A DNA stretch of 64,000 bases from Punica granatum (Eukaryota > Streptophyta > Magnoliopsida > Myrtales > Lythraceae). Every line of letters starts with the position of its first letter. Position 1 is the first letter of the stretch. Under the pieces are notes generated by a model. It was not told where the DNA came from and made no database searches. It saw only the letters and a list, made by a program, of their open reading frames with translations. This document shows, one piece after another, positions 57,671 to 64,000 of the stretch. The position numbers were made by a program, and so were the translations under genes. Where the stretch lies: assembly GCF_007655135.1 (NCBI RefSeq), contig NC_045133.1, positions 21,053,845 to 21,117,844 of the forward strand, written 5' to 3'.

Positions 57671-60018
57671 ATGGATAAGTATCTTATAAAGAAGAAATTA
57701 ACCACAGAAGAAACATTAACGACTGGAGCAAATAATGGCGTCTCAAAAAGAAGACATGTGGAAATCAATTTGGAAGATCTCCCTTCGGATCCTGGGCTTA
57801 GGAAAAAAAATTTCGATTATCATCCTAATGATCGTAATAGAATTAGAATGCATTATTTGCAACAAGATCCATGTCAACCGAAAGGACGCGATTTTCCTCA
57901 AAAGAAATTCGGAAATATATTCCGGCGCTTTATTCCAAAATGGTTTGAGGAGCATAAAAATTAGCTATGATATAGTATTGTGAAAGATGCCTCCTTTTAT
58001 TTGTGTTGCTATCTTTATAGGCCGGACATTGGAGTGCAAGCAAGTGGTGAAGTATTTGTGTCGGAAGGATATACAAATTGGAAGAAAAAAGAAACATTCA
58101 ATGAGCTTGTTGGAGGTCCGAATAGTGCTCATAACAAAGCTTGGAGAAGATGTGAAGATTTGATTAATCAACAACAACAAATCAAATTTGCTTTTGAGAA
58201 GCAATCAGAACCAGCACGTAAAGATTATCGGCTTCGTCTGACTGCTTCACTTGACTGCATTCGTTTTCTTCTATCTCAAGGCTTGGCATTTCATGGCCGC
58301 AATGAAGCAAAAGAGTCTCATAATCAAAGCAGCTTTCTTCAGCTCCTCTATTTTCTTGCTAGTCACAATGACGCTATAAAAAATGTTGTCTTGAATAATG
58401 CTCCAGGAAATATGAAAATGATATCCCCTGATATTCAGAATGATCTTATCCGTGCTTGCGCTATGGAGACCACTAATGTTATTCTCCATGAGCTAGGGGA
58501 TGAATTCTTTGCTATTTTACTTGATGAATCTCGTGATGTTTCGGTCAAGGAACAAATGGCGGTTGCTCTAAGATTAGTTAATTCGGAAGGGTATGTTGTT
58601 GAGCGTTTTCTTGGCATTGTTCATGTTAGTGACACTACTGCTTCCTCACTAAAAGTGGCTATTCAGCTTCTTTTTCTGAAGCATAATTTGAGCTTGTCTA
58701 AAGTGCGGGGGCAAGGCTATGATGGGGCAAGTAATATGCGAAGGGAATTTAATGGACTCAAACCTTTGATCATGCAAGAGAATTCTTCTGCTTATTATGT
58801 TCATTGTTTTGCTCATCAACTTCAACTAGCTCTTGTTGCCGTGGCAAAAAAGAAACCACAAGTTGCTACATTTTCAACTCGGTGACTATTATAACTACTC
58901 ATGCAAGCATAAAGATCTTCTTTGAGAGAAGCAACAAAACAGAGTCTTGGAAGCATTTGAAATTGGTGAATGCTCAATGGGTAAGGGTTCAAATCAAGAG
59001 AGAAGTCTTCAAAGAGGAGGTGATACACGTTGGGGATCTCATTATCGGTCATTGATAAGTTTGGTTGTCATGTTCTCATCGGTTATGGAAGTTCTCCAAA
59101 TCATTGAGAAAGATGGCTCGACTGTAGATCAAAGGGGTGAAGCATTTTCCTTATTGAGTATTATGCCAACTTTTGAATTTGTGTTCATCTTGCACTTGAT
59201 GAAAACTATTTTGGGAATCACGAATGAGTTGTCTCTAGCATTACAAAGGAAAGATCAAGATATTGTGAATGCTATGGTTTTGAATGAAGTGGCAAAGCAA
59301 CGTTTGCAAGATATGCGGGGTGAAGGATGAGACTCTTTGATGAGTGAACTATTTATATTTTCTGATAGAAATGACATTGATATCATAAATATGAATGAAA
59401 TATATGTGGCTCCAGGACGATCGCGACGGAAAGGTGAAGCCTTGACAAACTTGAGTTATTTCCGTTTTGAGCTTTTTAATAGTGTGATTGATTGGCAACT
59501 TCAAGAACTCAACAGCCGCTTTCAATGAGGTAAACACAAATTTGCTTCTTTGTGTGGCTTGCTTAAGCCCAAATGATTCGTTTGCCTCTTTTGATAAGTC
59601 CAAATTGATTCAACTTGCTCGTTTTTATCCTTCGGAGTTCTCTGAGGTTGATATTCAGTTGCTTGACAATCAACTTGAAACTTACATTCTTGATATGAGA
59701 TCTCATGAAGAGTTCTTAAACCTAAAAAGTATCGGAGATCTTTATCAGAAGTTGGTTGCCACAAGAAGGCATATTGTCTATCAACTGATTTACTTACTTA
59801 TGAAGTTGGCGTTGATATTACCAATTGCTACTGCATCGGTGGAGAGAATTTTTTCAACGATGAAAATTGTGAAGAACCGCCTCCGTGATAAGATGGGAGA
59901 CTCTTGGATGAACGATTGTTTGATTACTTATATTGATAAAGATATTTTTTGTAATATTGACAATGAAAGAATCTTAAATAGCTTTCAGGTTATGAGGTCT
60001 AGAAATGGACATTTGTAA
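57671..60018 (+). pseudogene. Decayed hAT-1 transposase (TTF-type zinc finger / hAT dimerisation type)
   Basis: The frame opens with MDKYLIKKK at 57671, after an acceptor-like TTGTGTAG, and contains the TTF-type zinc-finger region (FPQKKFGNIFRRFIPKWFEE, then YSIVKDASFYLCCYLYRPDI), a DUF4371-like part (GDEFFAILLDESRDVSVKEQ, GQGYDGASNM, YYVHCFAHQLQLALVAVAKK) and the C-terminal hAT domain (LALILPIATASVERIFSTMK, NRLRDKMGDSWMNDCLITYI). It resembles plant proteins annotated as zinc finger MYM-type protein 1-like. In-frame stops sit at 57962-57964 (TAG), 57968-57970 (TGA) and 59328-59330 (TGA). The reading frame shifts between about 58860 and 58950 and again near 59520. It cannot make a full protein. 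Confidence 0.88.
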
Positions 60019-60171
60019 TTATTTAGTTTTTAATTCAATGAACTTCATATATCTTTATCGTTAATATACATTTGATATAGTTTCATATATAAGTCTATTT
60101 TCGTTTTATATTTTGCCCCCCCCCCCCCCCCCCCCCCGAGTTAAATTCCTGGCTTCGCCCTTGCATCTAAG

Positions 60172-61351
60172 TGGAGTTCAGGTGAGCATAATTAATGGAA
60201 GATAGTTTGGATTTAGGAAGATAGTCTGGACTTTGTATAAATGTGAGATCAAGTTTATTTAGCAAAAATAAAAAAAGGTGAGATCAAGATGGATTTAATT
60301 TTCCTAATGGGTTGGCACTGGCTGCTAGCACATTCATCTATGCATTTATTTGCTCGATGGACATTGCAAGGTCTAAAGATTTTAGCCGGGATAGTAAATA
60401 TTAGGCTTTAATGAAAGATTTTAATATTGATAAGGAAGTCAAGGAGCTTAAAGCAATGGGTAGGGATGTTCCATGGGACAAGATAATTTTGATGAATTTG
60501 TCAACTCTATTTTTTGTAGGAAATCATCCTTTTATCGGGAGCTATTACACTTGGAGGTCCAACAATATCACAACTCTTTCCAAATTTACAAGACTACAGG
60601 TACAAAACACGTAAATAACATAAATTGACATAGGTATCTCATTTGCTTATTCGTCTGTTATTATTATGTATATTAGTTTTAAATATGGGTATTATTTTTA
60701 TTCTTATCAGAATTGATTTTCATTAAGTTACGAAACAACATATGCAACATTTGTCTTGATGCATGCTCTAAATGTAGACATAGGAACATAGAATGTCAAG
60801 TTGTCAACTCAAAAAGGGTATCACAATATTGGAAGCAATTTCTACGAAAGCATTGAGACAATATAGCTCCATCTGCTTGTACTTATCATATGTCAATACT
60901 GTAACACAAAGCTTTTCCACCATGAAACGACAGTATTATGTTGCGTAAACGGTGAATTTTTTTTTCCACATATGACATGCTCAATTTACTTCTAGACCAT
61001 TCCTCATTGGGCACAAAATATTTACTCTTACAAATCACGTCTTTTCATTCACTTTTATGGGTGTACATGTAAATGAGGCTTTGCTTATTGAAAGTAAATG
61101 AATATATAGTTTTCATGCAAAAGGTGCAACATATCACCAAATTGGAGATCTTTTACCCAAAAAAATGAAAAGCCTAGATACCTACAACTTTCATTTACGA
61201 TATTGAGCATGACATCGAGAACCGTGTGTCAGAACATCAGAATTTTTGACATCTGAATTGTGGAAAGCATTACAAGCATATTAAATAAATATAATTTGTT
61301 TGTCCACAGTTCCATTAATTGTCTCGCTTACCCATATTTGCCAGTGTCTTT
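60172..61351. other. Spacer between the transposon nest and the foldback element, nothing recognised
   Basis: AT-rich, with one short open frame at 60411-60614 that shows no domain. Confidence 0.45.
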
Positions 61352-62146
61352 TAATTATAAGGGAAAAAGACAAAAACCCCCTTGTGCTTTGGGGTTATGA
61401 CAAATCACACCATATTCTTTCGTTTGGAACAAATCGCACCATGTTCTTTACTCCGTCAGACATAGGGGTTACGACATCAAATTATTTTTCATTTTCAGTC
61501 CTCAATCTTTAGCCTTTTAATCATTTTGGTTATAAATCTTTTTTTTATCATTCCTATCCTAAACTTTCCATTTTGTTTCATTTTAGTCCTAAACGAAAAT
61601 CGAAAGGGGAGGAAGGGCGCCAATCGGCAACCCCGACCCCTCCACCGAGGTCGCCAACGCCCACAAAGGACATCGCCGACCTTGGTGGAGGAGTCGGGAT
61701 CGCCAATTGGAGGCTCCGAACCCTGAATCGACCAGGGACAAGTCGGAGGTCCCCAATCGATTTGGGGTTCGGGGCCGCCAATCGACGACCCCGATCCCTC
61801 CACCGAGGTCGCCGGCGCCTACAAAGGACGCTCGTGACCTCGGTGGAGGGGTCGGGGTGGCTGATTGGCGGCCCCAACCCCTCCTCCCCTTTCGATTTTC
61901 GTTTAGGACTAAAATGAAACAAAATAGAAAGTTTAGGATAGGAATGATAAAAGAAAAAGATTTAGAACCAAAATGATTAAAATGCTAAAGATTGAGGATT
62001 GAAAATGAAAAATAATTTGACGCCATAACCCCTATGTTTGACGGAGCAAAAAACATGGTGCAATTTGTCCCAAATAAAAGAACATGGTGCGTTTTGTTTC
62101 AATCCTAAAGCACAATGGGAGTTTTTGTCTTTTTCCCTAATTATAA
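61352..62146. mobile_element. Mutator-like foldback element, almost wholly palindromic
   Basis: The element 61361-62137 (777 bp) is flanked by the perfect 9-bp duplication TAATTATAA (61352-61360 and 62138-62146). It starts GGGAAAAAGACAAAAAC and ends GTTTTTGTCTTTTTCCC, exact inverted copies. The arms, roughly 380 bp each, run through matching blocks such as GGACTAAAATGAAAC and ATCGAAAGGGGAGG, and into a GC-rich centre (61610-61890) that is itself made of repeated and inverted CTCCACCGAGGTCG blocks. Mirror-image open frames appear on both strands for this reason, so they are not genes. Confidence 0.88.
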
Positions 62147-62700
62147 AGAAGTAGTTGCAGCAATTGTTATAAATAAAATAAAGAAGCAATTGCAACAATT
62201 GTTAGTGGAAGACATTTTATCATACAAACAAGTTCAAGACCCTTAATGGCGATTCTAGACACAGTTGGCTATTATCATCCACAATATCCTCTACTTTTTT
62301 CATGTACAGTGTATAGTTAATATATTTATACCAGCTGTAATAGAAGGAGGATTATGATGTCCTGAATTTTACGTTTATATTTTTCAGGTAAAATTGCATA
62401 AAATCACCTTCAATTACGTTACCACTTATCGTTATATTAACATGCACTGCACTTTTATTGATAAATAATTGCATATTTGTAAACGAACCATCCATCCTAC
62501 CCATAAGTGGTCAATTGTGAAGCAACACCTAGCAGACAACTAAGTTAAACTCGGAAGCACAAAACCTTTGGCGGCCACTTTACAAAGAAAGTCAAGTAAC
62601 ACGTATACTCGTGAGCAATTCCGCTTTCGTAGTTTTGGTCAATGAGCATGAAAGTAAGGGTAAAAAGGACAAGTTGATTAGAGATTTATGTGTTACTCTA
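62147..62700. other. Spacer, nothing recognised
   Basis: AT-rich, no coding pattern. Confidence 0.4.
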
Positions 62701-64000
62701 TCTCATGTCCCTCATATGTTGAGTGATAAGGGCACATTATACTTATATTTTATTGTACAATTCATGTTAAATTATTATTAATTTTATAGAAATTATAAGA
62801 AGTTGATGCTTAATTATGTGTAATTTGATATTGTAGGTCTTTGAGAACTTAGATGGAATTACAAGCAATATTGAGGAGTTTTGCGCAATTTGGAGCCAAC
62901 CTATATCTTTCGGAAATCTTTTTTTGTTTTGGATATAAATACTTCTTATAACAAGTTTAGGAAACCCTGGGGGGAGCCATCTTTCACCATTCTTTTAACC
63001 TAGAGAGTTTTTGGAGATAGTATTGTCTGAAACCGTCACCTAGATCAATTGATTTGAAGCGAAGAATTGTGGAAGAGACTATTCCTTAAAGAAATTGTTG
63101 GGTTTTTGTTTTAGGATTCAATATCTTGAGTTTACCGCTGAGTATGAATTCTATTGCAATGACTCCTTTGAATTATAATTGTGTTTTCAATGCCATGACG
63201 TTCTAAGCTTCTCTTGTGGGAATATGATGAAACCCTAGGTAGCTAATATGATGATTGTCGCCATGTTATAGGATTAATAGATGTGTTAATGATTCATGAT
63301 TGCAATTCCTATAATTTCAATTTTAATTCTTAATTGGTTATAATTGTTAGAAACACTATTGATACGGGAGTTGATATAGGGTTTGTTAGGAATTCTTGAT
63401 TAGACTAATTAGTTAAATGCGGAAGCTGCGTTAATTAGTTTAATTAGAGATTATCTAGGAATTAATGCAATGTTTCTAGTTAGTTATTCGCTAAGACATT
63501 AGGGATAATTAATTTAGGGCATAGACAATCATAGCATTGGAAGGTGTATGATTATAATTTAGAGTCCACTATTAGTTAGAGATGCGGGAGCTGATTAATT
63601 AATTAGGGGTTTAAAACTTTAATTTTAAAGGCTTGATAAACTCACTTGAATAACCACATAGCACATAGCTATTAATCTATATAACATGATGGCAATCTGA
63701 TTAGTGAAACTAGGGTGGATTATGTTTTTCCCACTTACAATTGATATATTTTCATACAATTCTCTTTCTGCTCTTTGTGACGATTTAGGTTGATTAGTAG
63801 TTAATTAGTTAATTCTCTCAATTTGATTGCCTAGATAATAATAGAATCTAATATAGGTTTAATACTTAATTAATCCTCGTGGGATTGACACTCTATTCAT
63901 CACTATATTACTTGATCAGACTCAATGCACTTGCCGGTAGAATTCGCGCTTATCTTTATATATATTCACAGTGGATCATTGAGCCTTGAGCCCGATCCTT
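62701..64000 (+). mobile_element. Probable Gypsy-type LTR and leader, running off the right edge
   Basis: The stretch has a TATA-like GGATATAAATAC at about 62933, a leader-like AT-rich body, and near its end CCTCGTGGGATTGACACTCT, then ATTACTTGATC...CAATGCACTTGCCGG. That wording is typical of the 3' part of plant Gypsy (Tat/Athila-like) LTRs, just before the untranslated leader and gag. Neither LTR end, primer-binding site nor target duplication is fixed, and gag would be outside the window. Confidence 0.4.

Larger units (their letters stand above)
50269..60171 (+). mobile_element. Outer hAT transposon (hAT-1), host of nested insertions
   Basis: The element 50277-60163 is flanked by the perfect 8-bp duplication CATCTAAG (50269-50276 and 60164-60171), as hAT elements make. 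Its ends are related inverted repeats: CAGGAATGGAGCCAATGAGT then TAGCGGGGGGCAA on the left; the complement of the right end reads CAAGGGCGAAGCCAGGAATT, then a long G-run and GGCAAAA. Both subterminal regions carry GCCCCCC motifs, ending in a run of 22 C at 60116-60137. It has a 5' leader with a GAA run (50641-50669), a captured kinase exon, a long inserted block (51687-57450) and a decayed transposase. Without the insertions it would be about 4.1 kb. Confidence 0.85.

Noticed and set aside
61573..61922. Equal-length open frames on both strands starting with the same residues
   Set aside because: They are mirror images produced by the palindromic foldback element, not a gene pair.

Overview
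The window is nuclear DNA of a dicot plant. All the recognised genes are split by GT-AG introns, and their predicted proteins are of plant type: a plant-specific C2H2 protein, a TB2/HVA22 protein, a LOG cytokinin enzyme and a membrane-anchored GH9B endoglucanase. The spaces between them are AT-rich and full of plant transposable-element relics. I cannot name the species. Exon borders below were placed by eye from splice consensus, reading phase and family similarity. In every complete gene the exon lengths add up to a whole number of codons.

Layout. 1-3.4 kb: a C2H2 zinc-finger gene on the minus strand, its 3' end beyond the left edge. 3.4-10.3 kb: spacer with SINEs and a possible solo LTR. 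10.6-13.8 kb: TRM6, the non-catalytic subunit of the tRNA m1A58 methyltransferase. 14.4-16.8 kb: an HVA22-like gene on the minus strand. 17.4-19.5 kb: DPH5, diphthine methyl ester synthase, divergent from the HVA22-like gene. 21.3-25.0 kb: a GH9B endoglucanase close to Arabidopsis endoglucanase 10. 25-29.8 kb: spacer with a SINE, a MITE and two Mutator-like non-autonomous elements. 29.8-32.0 kb: a LOG-type cytokinin-activating phosphoribohydrolase on the minus strand. 32-41.7 kb: an AT-rich gene desert with a CACTA relic and a probable Helitron. 42.0-49.4 kb: a 23-exon XRN 5'-3' exoribonuclease gene on the minus strand.

50.27-60.17 kb is a three-deep transposon nest. The outer hAT element (50277-60163, 8-bp target duplication CATCTAAG) carries a captured exon of a BSK-type receptor-like cytoplasmic kinase and a decayed transposase. 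A Copia-like solo LTR (51687-57445, duplication ATTTA) sits inside it. A second hAT element (53061-57128, duplication ATATAATT) with an intact 693-residue transposase model sits inside that LTR. Further right are an almost fully palindromic Mutator-like foldback element (61361-62137, 9-bp duplication) and what looks like a Gypsy-type LTR running off the right edge.

The host genes form no single pathway. TRM6, DPH5 and XRN are RNA- or translation-related housekeeping genes, and all three have site II (TGGGCY) and telo-box (AAACCCTA) motifs upstream, typical of plant ribosome-biogenesis and translation genes. The most unusual object is the transposon nest with its captured kinase exon. I found no tRNA or rRNA gene and no CRISPR array.
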